The translations under genes were made by a program, and so were the position numbers. The notes beneath the pieces were generated by a model. It saw only the letters and a program-made list of their open reading frames with translations. It did not search any database and was not told where the DNA came from. 64,000 bases of DNA from Acidobacteriota bacterium. GTDB lineage: Bacteria > Acidobacteriota > Terriglobia > Terriglobales > SCQP01. The stretch's first letter is position 1. Every line of letters starts with the position of its first letter. Below are positions 54,921 through 63,701 of the stretch, in pieces. The stretch is taken from the NCBI GenBank assembly GCA_004299485.1, contig SCQP01000005.1, positions 1 to 64,000 on the forward strand, given 5' to 3'.

Positions 54921-55265
54921 CTATTTGAAGCTGGCGACGGCGGCGGCTTCGTCGTCGTAGACGTCGAAGACCGTCAGCAGTTTGGTGATCATCAGCAGCT
55001 CGTGGAAGCGCTTGGTGATCGCGGCCAGCTTGATGCGCGCGCCTTTGGAGTTGGCGGTGCTGTACAACCCGACCAAGGCGCCCAAGCCGCTGCTGTCGAT
55101 GAAGTCGACGTTTCCCAAGTTGATCACAATCTTGGTCGTGCCATTCGCCAGCAGACCCTTGACGCTCTCGCGCAGGTCGTTGGTCTCCTGGCCTAAAATG
55201 ATGCGCCCAGCCGCTTCTACGACGGTGACGCCATCAACGGTACGAGTGGTAAGTTTTAAAGCCAC
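54921..55265 (-). CDS. STAS-domain anti-sigma factor antagonist
   Basis: A 114-aa protein: GRIILGQETNDLRESVKGLL and VDFIDSSGLGALVGLYS, where the Ser of DSSG is the phosphorylatable residue of SpoIIAA-type antagonists. Its partner kinase is not in the window. Confidence 0.9.
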   Translation of the reverse strand: MALKLTTRTVDGVTVVEAAGRIILGQETNDLRESVKGLLANGTTKIVINLGNVDFIDSSGLGALVGLYSTANSKGARIKLAAITKRFHELLMITKLLTVFDVYDDEAAAVASFK

Positions 55266-55399
55266 ACGAATCTCCCTGTCTGGTGCAGATCAAACCGATG
55301 CAATGAGTCATTAGACACTACCCAAGGATTTGGGTCAACCGCTATTCCGCGTTACAACCATTTCTTCGCTTAATCGCGGGCCCACCGGCGCCGGGGCCC

Positions 55400-55975
55400 C
55401 TACGCCCCGGCTCCGCTACCGTGGCGGCGCGAGACCATTTCCTGACGTATGGCAGTTTGGTCCTGTAGGCTGAGGTGGGTGCGGAGGGCTGGAAAGATCA
55501 GCCGTTCCTCCAATTCCAGGTGTTCCTGCCAGGCCTCGTCCAACTGGCGGGCCAGTGCGGCGGTCGCGCCCGCGGCTTCCGGATGCTGTTCCAGAGCCTC
55601 CCACTGGGGCAGCAGGTCGGCCACGATCCGGTCAATGCTGACATGCTGGTCCACCATCGCCTGGTTGGCATCTGCCAGCGCCCCGGGCGGCGCGGCGGCG
55701 CGCAGACGGGGATAGACGGACTGGTTTTCATCGGCTTCGTGCAGCGGCAGCGCGATTTTGTAGTAACGGTAGACCGCCTTGGCGGCGGAAGGAATCTGCT
55801 CCCGCGGAGCGTCGGGCGCGGCCAGGCGGCGCGCCATGGTGGTGAAATGGCGGATGCGGCTGTGGCAGCCGAGGAGCAGGTCGATGGCGTCGCTGCTGTC
55901 GCCGGAACGCAAGGCATCGGCCAGACTGGCGGCTTGAGCCGGCGCCGGCGCCTGGGCGCGGATTTGATTCAGCAT
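55400..55975 (-). CDS. Hemerythrin-like His/Glu protein
   Basis: A 191-aa four-helix protein with His/Glu patterns fitting the hemerythrin family: CHSRIRHF, LHEADENQSVYPRL, DQHVSIDRIV and HLELEERLIFPAL. It may bind a di-iron centre or oxygen/NO. Adjacent to the phosphatase 3 bp upstream on the same strand. Confidence 0.86.
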   Translation of the reverse strand: MLNQIRAQAPAPAQAASLADALRSGDSSDAIDLLLGCHSRIRHFTTMARRLAAPDAPREQIPSAAKAVYRYYKIALPLHEADENQSVYPRLRAAAPPGALADANQAMVDQHVSIDRIVADLLPQWEALEQHPEAAGATAALARQLDEAWQEHLELEERLIFPALRTHLSLQDQTAIRQEMVSRRHGSGAGA

Positions 55976-55977
55976 AA

Positions 55978-56442
55978 CTACAGTTTAGCGGTGTGCTGGC
56001 GCTGGAGGCTCCAGCGCTCCAGACTGAGGCGATAAGGGGGTGGAAACTCGGCGCCCGAACGGCGCGCCAGGATGAGGGTCATGGCCTCTTCGGGCTCGAA
56101 GCCGAGATCGCACAGCACCGCCGCGGCCGCCAGCGGGCCGCGATGAAAACCCGCGGCACAGTGAACGTACAGTTGGGCTTCGGGATGCGCCAGCACCTGC
56201 GCTGCGTAAACGGCCACCCGCTCAAAAAATTCGTCAGGTTTGGGCGCGAAGTCATCCTCGACGGGATTCCACAAGACGTCAAGGCCAACTTCGGCGGCCA
56301 AGGCGGTGTCGTCAAATTCCGACTGGACGTCGATGATGTGAGTGAAGCCGCGGCGCGAAAGCTCGGCCATCGCCTCCAGCGTCCAGACGCCGCCGCCGAC
56401 CGCCAGCCGCTTCGCCAAAATGAAATCCAGATCCACGCACAA
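55978..56442 (-). CDS. Dual-specificity protein phosphatase
   Basis: A 154-aa protein with the Cys-phosphatase loop HCAAGFHRGPLAAAAVL (HCx5R) and an upstream Asp in NPVEDDFAPKPDEF as general acid. Start is TTG at 56442 or GTG at 56436. It should dephosphorylate a protein or small molecule. Same operon as the hemerythrin-like gene. Confidence 0.88.
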   Translation of the reverse strand: MCVDLDFILAKRLAVGGGVWTLEAMAELSRRGFTHIIDVQSEFDDTALAAEVGLDVLWNPVEDDFAPKPDEFFERVAVYAAQVLAHPEAQLYVHCAAGFHRGPLAAAAVLCDLGFEPEEAMTLILARRSGAEFPPPYRLSLERWSLQRQHTAKL

Positions 56443-56517
56443 ACTCAGAGCTGCGGCAGGCCGCCTGCCTACGCGGCCCGCTCCGCATCAGATGCAACCC
56501 GCTGGGCTTAGGTAGCC

Positions 56518-56988
56518 TTAGCGCCGCTTGCGCGCGGCCGATTTCTTGCGCGAGGGCTTGCGCGCCGGCTTGCGCGCCGCACTGCGCTTGGCGGCCGATT
56601 TCCGGGCAGGCTTTTTCGCGGCGGCTTTTTTCGCCGGCCGGGAGGCCTTTTTCGCTGCCGCTTTTTTGGCGGCCGGCCTTGCGGCTTTCTTCTTCGCTGC
56701 AGGCCGCGCGGGCTTTTTCGCGGCGGCTTTTTTCGCCGGCTTCCGCGCCGGCTTCTTCGCCGGCTTCTTCGCCACCGGCTTGCGCGCTGCGGGCGCCGCC
56801 GCTGCGGGCGCCGCCGGCACCGGCACGACCGGCTCGGCGGTGGTCTCGGCAATCACCGCAAACGTGTCGAGCTCATCGCCCTCGTCATCATCGAAGCCGC
56901 TGAGCCGATCATCGCCGAAGCCAAACGGATCGTCGGGATCGCTCGCTGCCGCACACCGGAAATAAAGAGATTCCTGATCGCCTCTCAT
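56518..56988 (-). CDS. Histone H1-like KPA/AKK-repeat protein
   Basis: A 156-aa protein with an acidic N-terminal half (DPDDPFGFGDDRLSGFDDDEG) and a Lys/Arg/Ala/Pro repeat region (AKKPAKKPARKPAKKAAAKK onward, residues about 70-156). The tail resembles eukaryotic H1 and bacterial Hc1/AlgP-like DNA-binding proteins. It likely binds DNA. Shares its composition with the 20-residue peptide at 25287. Confidence 0.85.
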   Translation of the reverse strand: MRGDQESLYFRCAAASDPDDPFGFGDDRLSGFDDDEGDELDTFAVIAETTAEPVVPVPAAPAAAAPAARKPVAKKPAKKPARKPAKKAAAKKPARPAAKKKAARPAAKKAAAKKASRPAKKAAAKKPARKSAAKRSAARKPARKPSRKKSAARKRR

Positions 56989-57187
56989 GCTTCCTCCTCG
57001 TTACGAACGTCATGCCTACTGCTGCGCGTACCCCACATTCTGGCAAGTCCCTGGCTCGTCCGCAAGCACTCTCCTGGCGGCAGCTTGGAGGAGCCCTGAG
57101 CGCCAGCGGGCGGACCCTGCCGGCAATCGAAGCCCGCACTCCAAGCGACCAACGGGAGCGACCCGGGCAAAAAGTGGCGAGCCACCT

Positions 57188-58924
57188 TCATCGGCGGGTT
57201 GAAAACTGCCGCCGCTGCACCCGGTGGGGAAGCGCCAAAGGCGTGCCGGGAGGGGGCGCCTCGGCGCCGCTCAAATGGTTGGCCTGCTGCAAAAGCGGAG
57301 CACTGATCCGGTATTTGTGGGCCAACTCCCGCCACGTCTCGCCGCGCCGGACCCAATGCAGCCGCCAGTACACCCGATCCGGTGCGGGCACCGCCGCCAT
57401 GCCATTTTCGTAAAGTTTCTTAGTGCCACTTGGAATTTTCAGGGTATAACCCTTGGGCACCAGGTAGTGTAGCAGCGCCGGGTTCAGGCGTTGCAAATCT
57501 GCCACAGTCACAGCCGCGCATTCCGCAGCCAGGCGCAAGTCCTCGTTGCTGGTAATTGTCACCTCATCGGGGCTGAGCGCCGGGTCTGGATCGGGATCGG
57601 TTATGCCATAACCGCTGGGATTTTGGGCGATGAGCGCGATGGCCAGAATCACCGGCACGTAGTTGCGCCAACTGCGCGGCAGGGCGCCCATATCGTACAG
57701 CTTGAAGTAATTGGCATAGCCGGTGCGGGCAACGATGCGTTCGATGGTGATCTCGCCGGTGTTGTAGGCGGCCATGGCAAGGTACCAGTTGCCGAACAGG
57801 GTGTAGAGCGACTTGAGATGCTCGGCAGCAGCCCGCGTGGCCATTTCCGGATCGAGCCGTTCGTCCACCCAGTGACTGCGCTTCAGGCCATAGCCTTCAC
57901 CCGTCAGCGCCAGGAATTGCCACATGCCGCGCGCGCCCGCCCGCGACGTTTCCCGCGGGTTAAAGCCGCTCTCCAGTTGTGCCAGGTAAATCAGGTCGGT
58001 AGGAATGCCTTCTTCTGTAAAAATCCGGTCGACCATGGCGCGGTAACGGCCGGCACGGCGAAAGCCCTGCAACAGGTCGCCACGGCCGCGCGTGGTGAAG
58101 TAGTGCACATAGCGCAGGACGGCATCGTTGACGGTCAGCGGCAACTGGCCGCGCCGCTGCCGCGCCAGGGCGACGCGCGCTTTGGCCTCCAGCCGCGCTT
58201 TCGTCTCCGGATCGAGCGGAAAGGTGAGCTGCAGAATCTTCTGCATCGCGCTCTGCGGCGACGCCTGAGAGAAGCCGCCGGCAGGCAGAGCGTCGCTCTC
58301 GAGCGCCTGAATGCGGTCGAGCAGCGAGGTCAACTCGGTGTGGAGTTGTGGCGTGGACGCAATATCGTAGGGGCTCGCCAGCAAGTGGTCCAACGCCGTA
58401 TCAAAGCCCTGACGCGCCTCATCGAGCTGGCCCTCGCGGTACAACTGCAGCGCCGCCTGGTACTGCTGCTCGACGGCAGCCACCAGCGCGCGGACGTCAT
58501 CGTCATCCTGCGGCGCTGGGACCGGCGCGGCACTGATGACCTTAGGGGGCGTGGCGATGGCCGGCGACGGACGAGCGGGCGTCAGCACCTGGGCGGCGGG
58601 CGCCGGGGTGACCGGTGCACTAGCGCTCGGCGCGGGCGGTGCGGGCTTGGGCGTACGCACGTGACAGCCGAGTCCGCCGCCCACCAGCACGATCAAACCC
58701 AGCAATGCCCAGACGCGGGGGCGGCGCCGTTGGCACTTTCGGCTAGGTCGGCGCGGGAGGTCGAGAAATTCACGCAGCGGCGACCCGCCCCCGGCAAGCA
58801 ACGAGGCACCGGCCCGGCCGGGCTGGGGCTCCCGGGGCCCCCAGCCCGGCCGAGCGTCAAGCGGGTGGCGTGGCGCAGCCACGCCAGGCCCCGCGCCAGT
58901 CAAAGTATTCCCGCATGCTCGCAT
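57188..58924 (-). CDS. MltD-like lytic transglycosylase with LysM domain
   Basis: A 578-aa membrane-anchored enzyme. Helix VWALLGLIVLVGGGLGC ends in a lipobox-like GGLGC; the SLT domain has IYLAQLESGFNPRETSRAGA (catalytic Glu) and GMWQFLALTGEGYGL, LAMAAYNTGE. A LysM region (WVRRGETWRELAHKYRISA) closes it. It cuts peptidoglycan without water. Start ATG 58924 or TTG 58939; about 75 residues before the helix are read through the GC-rich repeat. Confidence 0.9.
   Translation of the reverse strand: MRACGNTLTGAGPGVAAPRHPLDARPGWGPREPQPGRAGASLLAGGGSPLREFLDLPRRPSRKCQRRRPRVWALLGLIVLVGGGLGCHVRTPKPAPPAPSASAPVTPAPAAQVLTPARPSPAIATPPKVISAAPVPAPQDDDDVRALVAAVEQQYQAALQLYREGQLDEARQGFDTALDHLLASPYDIASTPQLHTELTSLLDRIQALESDALPAGGFSQASPQSAMQKILQLTFPLDPETKARLEAKARVALARQRRGQLPLTVNDAVLRYVHYFTTRGRGDLLQGFRRAGRYRAMVDRIFTEEGIPTDLIYLAQLESGFNPRETSRAGARGMWQFLALTGEGYGLKRSHWVDERLDPEMATRAAAEHLKSLYTLFGNWYLAMAAYNTGEITIERIVARTGYANYFKLYDMGALPRSWRNYVPVILAIALIAQNPSGYGITDPDPDPALSPDEVTITSNEDLRLAAECAAVTVADLQRLNPALLHYLVPKGYTLKIPSGTKKLYENGMAAVPAPDRVYWRLHWVRRGETWRELAHKYRISAPLLQQANHLSGAEAPPPGTPLALPHRVQRRQFSTRR
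58859..58898 (+). repeat. GC-rich palindromic interspersed repeat, copy B, inside the mltD N-terminus
   Basis: AAGCGGGTGGCGTGGCGCAG then CCACGCCAGGCCCCGCGCCA, with a longer left part (58825-58858) shared with copy A in nadD. It lies on the antisense strand of the mltD 5' region. Confidence 0.75.
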
Positions 58925-58935
58925 CGACGCTCGGC

Positions 58936-60000
58936 TCAAGCCCTCTGCGGCAGTATGGCAGAGTGGCCCGGGGCCGTGCGCGGTGGCGCCGTCAGGCGGG
59001 CAGCGGCGCGCCGGCCCGGCTCCTGATCGAGCGGGCGGCGCAGCAGGGGTGGCAGACAGGGCATGCGCCGCACGGCGGTCTGCGCCGCATCGAGCGATGC
59101 GAGCACTTCCGTTTCGCTGCGCTGCGTCAACTGCGCCAGCTCTTTCGGCCGGAAGCCCTCGAGCAGATACAAGACCAGATCATGCCGCTGCTGGCGTGGC
59201 AGGGGCCGAATGGCATCCACCAGGCGCTTGAGGCTCTCGGTGGCGTAGGCATTTTCTTCCGGATCGGCCTGGGCCGCCGCCAAGTGGTCCTCGAGCCGCT
59301 CCGACTCCGCAATATCGTCCCCGTCCAGCGATAGCTCGCTCGCGGTTTCCTCGAGTGAAAGCAGGGTTTGGCCGTGGCGCGTTTCGCCATAGGCTTTGGT
59401 CAGGCTGCGGATCGCAGCCGCACTTAGCAGCAAGAGCCAACGGCCGCGGTGCAGCTCCTGCTCCACCGGGCGGGCGTCCAGCGCCGCCACCACGACTTCA
59501 TTCAATACTTCGGCGGGATCGAGCCAGCCGCGCGGCAGCTCGCCCAAACTCTCCCGTAGGTTAATCTGGCGCTTCACGAAAGCCAGCAGATGTTCGTAGT
59601 GGCCGCCAAAATAGGCAGCCAAATCCGCTTGCCGTTCCGCTGCTGCTTTCGGTGCCGCCAGGTAACTGCCGCGGTGGAGCGGGATGCGGAAGCGCGGCCG
59701 GGTTTCCCGCAACCGCTGTTTGTGCCGGTTCAACTGTCGGACCAGATCATCACTGGCCGTACGCAAGGCCACTTGCGCGCTGGCGGACGTGTTCTCGCTG
59801 CTCAACTGGCCGGTGGGCAGATGCAGATTGAGCCGGCAGGAAACGCCCTCGCGGCTGGTGTGCCGCACCAGCCGCCCCTGCAATTGCACCAATTCCGGCT
59901 GAAAGACCAGCAACAGCGGCTCCAGCTTGTGCTGAAAGCGCTCCATGATGCGATGGAGTTCGGGCGAATGGGGCACTTGCAAGGTGATGTGAAGGTTCAT
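58936..60000 (-). CDS. HPF/RaiA-like domain fused to sigma-70-like regions 2 and 4
   Basis: A 354-aa protein starting MNLHITLQVPHSPELHRIME at the ATG at 60000 (GGAGGCAG upstream). Residues 1-100 form an S30AE (ribosome hibernation) domain: LHLPTGQLSSENTSASAQVA, then DLVRQLNRHKQRLRE. Residues 125-205 resemble sigma region 2 (YFGGHYEHLLAFVKRQINLR, GWLDPAEVLNEVVVAALDA). Residues 255-312 resemble region 4 (PLPRQQRHDLVLYLLEGFRP, ELAQLTQRSETEVLASLDAA). HPF domains bind the 30S subunit; a sigma domain in the same chain implies a link between ribosome inactivation and transcription. It is between DUF697-like and mltD genes, overlapping or close to both. Confidence 0.82.
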   Translation of the reverse strand: MNLHITLQVPHSPELHRIMERFQHKLEPLLLVFQPELVQLQGRLVRHTSREGVSCRLNLHLPTGQLSSENTSASAQVALRTASDDLVRQLNRHKQRLRETRPRFRIPLHRGSYLAAPKAAAERQADLAAYFGGHYEHLLAFVKRQINLRESLGELPRGWLDPAEVLNEVVVAALDARPVEQELHRGRWLLLLSAAAIRSLTKAYGETRHGQTLLSLEETASELSLDGDDIAESERLEDHLAAAQADPEENAYATESLKRLVDAIRPLPRQQRHDLVLYLLEGFRPKELAQLTQRSETEVLASLDAAQTAVRRMPCLPPLLRRPLDQEPGRRAAARLTAPPRTAPGHSAILPQRA

Positions 60001-60017
60001 ACTGCCTCCTCCTGTTC

Positions 60018-60827
60018 TTACGCAATTTGACGCTCGACCGGAGCTGGCTGGGTGCGCAGGAATTTTCGGCGCGGCTGGAACGCCGCACCGCGCGCTGGCG
60101 CCTGATAGCGCCACAAGGCAGCGCCGACGGCAAGCGAACCCGAATAGGCAATACCGGACTTGGCGGCCAGGCCATAGCCGGCAGGGATCAGACCCACGAG
60201 TTCGCGTGCCAGGGTTCGCCATCCGAGGGCGCCGGCCAGCACCAGGCCGACGCGGCCGGATTGTGCCCGCCAGCCTATGGGCTCATCGTGCAAGGCCGCC
60301 AGCTCAAACGCCAGGCCAACCTGATTGGCGGTAATGAGCACCGTGTCGGAACCCATCTCGCCCAGGGCCAGAACGAGGCTGAGCGGATTGGGAACGACTT
60401 CGGGCAGGGCGCTGATGGCGGCAATGGCGGCGTTGCGCGAGGCTAACGCCTGGATCAAATCGCGGGCCAGCAGGCGGCGCAGCGGCGCAAAAATTCGGCC
60501 CAGGGCCAGCCGATAGGGGGCGTACACGCGGAGCAACTCCCGCAGGCCGGCATCGGGGTCATGCGGATCGAGCACGACGCCGGCGCCGCTCGTTCCGGGG
60601 TCGCGGACCAGGATTTCAGCGGCCTCGCCGGGCGCGACAAGGTGCTCGCCGGCGCGCGTACGCTCGGGGCCGGTAATCTCGTCGGGAATAAGAATGCGGC
60701 ACAGGGCTTCGCGGCCGGCGTCATCGGCGGCGCGCACCTCCAGCCGGAAATGCCGGTGCGCCTGCTGGCGAATGCGCGATGGTTTCAACGAACGCGCCTG
60801 GTGTAGGCCCTGTTTCCATGCACCCAT
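60018..60827 (-). CDS. DUF697-like protein with Gly-rich C-terminal membrane segments
   Basis: A 269-aa protein: a basic N-terminus, central ISALPEVVPNPLSLVLALGE with LITANQVGLAFELAAL, and the DUF697-like end GLIPAGYGLAAKSGIAYSG followed by SLAVGAALWRY. Such domains occur in membrane-associated and GTPase-coupled proteins. No P-loop is seen. It precedes the HPF-sigma gene by 17 bp, so an operon is likely. Confidence 0.75.
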   Translation of the reverse strand: MGAWKQGLHQARSLKPSRIRQQAHRHFRLEVRAADDAGREALCRILIPDEITGPERTRAGEHLVAPGEAAEILVRDPGTSGAGVVLDPHDPDAGLRELLRVYAPYRLALGRIFAPLRRLLARDLIQALASRNAAIAAISALPEVVPNPLSLVLALGEMGSDTVLITANQVGLAFELAALHDEPIGWRAQSGRVGLVLAGALGWRTLARELVGLIPAGYGLAAKSGIAYSGSLAVGAALWRYQAPARGAAFQPRRKFLRTQPAPVERQIA

Positions 60828-60832
60828 GGGTC

Positions 60833-60868
60833 CTCCGCTGGCCTTATGATGCGCTTAATCCAGCGGAG
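60833..60868. promoter_or_regulatory. 9-bp inverted repeat between divergent genes
   Basis: CTCCGCTGG (60833-60841) and CCAGCGGAG (60860-60868) with 18 nt between them, in the 88-bp gap between the DUF697-like gene and acylphosphatase. Possible operator for either; inference only. Confidence 0.4.
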
Positions 60869-60915
60869 TTGTTGCATCGAAAACCGAGATTACAATGCCA
60901 AGGGAGGGGTAGAGG

Positions 60916-61200
60916 ATGGCCACGGCCCGGTTTGAAGTGTATGGCCGCGTGCAGGGGGTAGGCTTTCGCTATTTCGCCCAGCGGCAAGCGCTCGCCCTCG
61001 AGGTGCGGGGGTGGGTGCGCAACCGGGATGATAGGACCGTGGAAGTGCATGCCGCTGGCAGCGCCAAAGCGCTGCAGGCCTTGGAAGACTACTTGCGTCA
61101 GGGGCCACCGGCGGCCTATGTCACCGGCGTCAGCCGGAGCGATTGGCCGCTGTCACCGGCGCAAGGGGCGGCTCTCGATGGCTTCAAGATTCTGGATTGA
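60916..61200 (+). CDS. acyP: Acylphosphatase
   Basis: A 94-aa protein hydrolysing acyl phosphates. FEVYGRVQGVGFRYFAQRQA is the Arg/Gly-containing active-site signature and GWVRNRDDRTVEVHAAG the second conserved strand. Length matches the family. Divergent from the DUF697-like gene. Confidence 0.95.
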   Translation: MATARFEVYGRVQGVGFRYFAQRQALALEVRGWVRNRDDRTVEVHAAGSAKALQALEDYLRQGPPAAYVTGVSRSDWPLSPAQGAALDGFKILD

Positions 61201-61223
61201 ACTGAAAAAGGAAAACCCCGCTT

Positions 61224-61769
61224 ATGGCCAGTGCGCCCGTACCCTCCCACGATGAACTGAAAGCCTATATCCGCGAAGTCCCGGACTTCCCCAAGCCGGG
61301 AATTCTGTTTTATGACATCACTACCTTGCTGAAGCAGGCGGAGCCGTTTGCGCGGCTGATCGATATTCTCGCGGCACATTATGCCAGCCAGAAGATCGAA
61401 CTGGTCGCCGGTATCGAGGCGCGCGGTTTCATTTTCGGCCCGGCGCTGGCCTACCGGCTGGGGGCGGGGTTTGTGCCCATCCGCAAACCGCGCAAGCTGC
61501 CGGCGGCGACGGCGTCGGTGGAATATAGCCTGGAGTACGGCACCGACCGGCTGGAAATCCACCAGGACGCGATCGCGCGCGGCCAGCGGGTGCTCATCGT
61601 CGACGACCTCATCGCTACGGGCGGCACCGCCGTCGCCAGCACGCAGCTCGTCGAAAAATTGGGCGGCAGCGTGGCGGGGCTGGCGTTCATCGTCGAGCTG
61701 ACGTTTCTGCATGGGCGCGACAAGCTCGCCGGCTACGACGTGCTCTCGCTGTTGCGCTACGACCAATGA
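61224..61769 (+). CDS. apt: Adenine phosphoribosyltransferase
   Basis: A 181-aa salvage enzyme joining adenine to [24 protein letters not shown] and [20 protein letters not shown] (PRPP-binding loop) are the signatures. Overlaps the methyltransferase by 4 nt. Confidence 0.96.
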   Translation: MASAPVPSHDELKAYIREVPDFPKPGILFYDITTLLKQAEPFARLIDILAAHYASQKIELVAGIEARGFIFGPALAYRLGAGFVPIRKPRKLPAATASVEYSLEYGTDRLEIHQDAIARGQRVLIVDDLIATGGTAVASTQLVEKLGGSVAGLAFIVELTFLHGRDKLAGYDVLSLLRYDQ

Positions 61770-62506
61770 AGGTAAGCGGTGAACGCCCGCTGGCCGGCCT
61801 GCACGCGGTAGAAGAGGCGCTGCGCGCGGGCACGCCCCTGCGCTACATCGCCGCCAGCCGCGAGCGGCACGATGCGCGGCTGGCGCAATTGCTCGCCGCA
61901 GCGCGCGCCGCCGGCGTGCCCGTGCGGCTGGAGCCGGCGGCGGCGCTCGACCGGCTGGCGCAGGGCGAACGGCATCAGGGGGTGGTGGCGCTGGCGGCAG
62001 CCAAGGCCACGCTGGCGCTGGAAGATTTGCTGGCGGACGCGCCGCAGAAGCTGCTGTTGGCCTGCGACGGCATTGAGGACCCGCACAATCTGGGCGCCAT
62101 TCTGCGCACTGCCTGCGGCGCGGGTGTGGACGGCGTGCTGCTGCCGGAGCGGCGCTCGGCGGGCCTGACCGCCGCGGTCGAACGCGTTTCCGCCGGCGCG
62201 CTCGAGCATGTGCGCGTGGCGCAAGTCACCAACCTGGCGCGCGCGCTGGAGGCGTGCAAGGCCGCCGGGTACTGGGTGGTCGGCCTGGAAGGCGAGGCTG
62301 CGGTCAGCCTGTGGCAGCACGATTTCCGCCCGCCGACGGTGCTGGTGGTCGGCGCCGAAGAGCGCGGCCTGCACTCGCTCACCCGCAAGCTCTGCGATGC
62401 CCGGCTGCGCATTCCCCTGGCTGCCGGCGTCGCGTCGCTCAACGCCAGCGTCGCCGCCGGCATCGCGCTGTTCGAGATTGTGCGCCAGCGGTCACTCGGA
62501 GCGTAA
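61766..62506 (+). CDS. rlmB: 23S rRNA ribose 2'-O-methyltransferase (RlmB/TrmH family)
   Basis: A 246-aa SPOUT enzyme: N-terminal recognition domain ([20 protein letters not shown]), then the knot with [37 protein letters not shown] and [20 protein letters not shown], binding AdoMet. RlmB modifies G2251; the exact site is not certain. The start overlaps apt. Confidence 0.9.
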   Translation: MKVSGERPLAGLHAVEEALRAGTPLRYIAASRERHDARLAQLLAAARAAGVPVRLEPAAALDRLAQGERHQGVVALAAAKATLALEDLLADAPQKLLLACDGIEDPHNLGAILRTACGAGVDGVLLPERRSAGLTAAVERVSAGALEHVRVAQVTNLARALEACKAAGYWVVGLEGEAAVSLWQHDFRPPTVLVVGAEERGLHSLTRKLCDARLRIPLAAGVASLNASVAAGIALFEIVRQRSLGA

Positions 62507-62591
62507 AACGGCAGCGGGGCCGGGTTGGGGCTGTTCAGGGGCCCCGGCCGTACCCGCGCCAGTCGGTAGTGTCCTAATTTGAAATCCTACG

Positions 62592-62786
62592 TCACGCCTG
62601 CACCGCCTCGTTTAACCGGGCACGAATCCACGCGGAGAGCGTCAGTTTGGCGTCTCTAGCGGCCCGAGCAAACGCCTGTAACTCTGGCGGGCTGAGGCGA
62701 ACGGGAACCAATCGCCCCCTGGCTTCGCCTGCTGGCAACTTGGGCCGTCCTGGCCCCCTACGCTTCGGCTTGGCCACTGAAGGCAT
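62592..62786 (-). CDS. Small RHH-like protein with AT-hook-like motif
   Basis: A 64-aa protein starting MPSVAKPKRRGPGRPKLPA; RRGPGRPK resembles an AT-hook. The rest, VPVRLSPPELQAFARAARDA with TLSAWIRARLNEAV, looks like a ribbon-helix-helix. It overlaps the upstream gene by 29 nt. Possibly a small regulator. Confidence 0.6.
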   Translation of the reverse strand: MPSVAKPKRRGPGRPKLPAGEARGRLVPVRLSPPELQAFARAARDAKLTLSAWIRARLNEAVQA

Positions 62787-63084
62787 TCCTGAACTCCTGA
62801 ATGATGGCCACTCGTACGGCGGTTTCGGGGGACGTAACCGGAGGTACGTGGAGTACGGCTACATGGCGCTTGGGATGCGCCGGATCGTCCGTGGCGTGGC
62901 TCCATGCGTAGGCAATATTGGCTTGGGGATGGCCGATTAGCTCGAATACCTCGACAACCCCATCCCACACTACGCGCCCCGCGTGCTCCTCACGCACGGC
63001 CACGCTCTTCAGGTAGCGGGCTTCCGCTCCATGCAGGCGGTGGATGGCTTGCTGTAGCTCGGCTATATGGCTGTGGTCCATCAT
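62758..63084 (-). CDS. Conserved-looking small protein, family unknown
   Basis: A 108-aa soluble protein, MMDHSHIAELQQAIHRLHGA with YAWSHATDDPAHPKRHVAVL. The pattern is alpha/beta. No motif recognised. Second gene of a small minus-strand array; base composition is less GC-rich than the neighbouring core genes. Confidence 0.6.
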   Translation of the reverse strand: MMDHSHIAELQQAIHRLHGAEARYLKSVAVREEHAGRVVWDGVVEVFELIGHPQANIAYAWSHATDDPAHPKRHVAVLHVPPVTSPETAVRVAIIQEFRNAFSGQAEA

Positions 63085-63686
63085 TTTGCGCCGCGCGGGT
63101 ATACATTCGGGAATACTTGGTTCACGCTTACCGTGGTCACGTGGTGACCGTAGTTAGCGGTCGCTTCGGTAATGTCGATCGTCCCTCGCGGGCAGGTAAT
63201 GTAAAGGTCGCGGGTATTCATTTCAGGCGATGCCCCGTTGTAGTGCCATACCGTGCAGGTCGCGCTGGCGTTGCTAGTGATAGCGTTTGCCGCGTTGATG
63301 ATGGCCTGAACGGCCTCGCTCGGCTGGTCCTGCATTCCCTTCGGAATCCGCCCTACCTCATCGAACCAAGGTTGATTGATTACGAACACCCGGCCATCCT
63401 TCATCTGGATGCTGGCGATGATGGACGCTGAATCATCGCCAGCGCCTCCATCCCATACTTCGCACGGACCGGGATCGCAATTTCCACCGACTACCCTATA
63501 GCCAGCCTTCGCTAGCGCAGCAATCGCGGTGTCGGCGGCCATGCCGATGCGGAGTTGTACCGTGCCGATTCCGACGGTTGGTGTATCGGATCGACCTTGG
63601 GCTGGAACACTGCGGAAACTAGCGGCACCGACAAGGGCGAAAGCGCCAATCGTTAGACACAGAGCATGTAGAGTATTTTTCTGCAT
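63081..63686 (-). CDS. Secreted or periplasmic protein, family unknown
   Basis: A 201-aa protein with a signal sequence (MQKNTLHALCLTIGAFALVG). Cys residues in VVGGNCDPGPCEVWDGGAG and later ATCTVWHYNGASPEMNTRD, LYITCPRGTIDITEAT may form disulphides. No enzymatic motif. Overlaps the next gene by 4 nt. Confidence 0.65.
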   Translation of the reverse strand: MQKNTLHALCLTIGAFALVGAASFRSVPAQGRSDTPTVGIGTVQLRIGMAADTAIAALAKAGYRVVGGNCDPGPCEVWDGGAGDDSASIIASIQMKDGRVFVINQPWFDEVGRIPKGMQDQPSEAVQAIINAANAITSNASATCTVWHYNGASPEMNTRDLYITCPRGTIDITEATANYGHHVTTVSVNQVFPNVYPRGAK

Positions 63687-63701
63687 TGCGTTCCTCCTGA
63701 G

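Noticed and set aside
56518-56800. Repetitive DNA as a DNA repeat array
   Set aside because: It is coding: the repeats are Lys/Ala/Pro codons of an H1-like tail.
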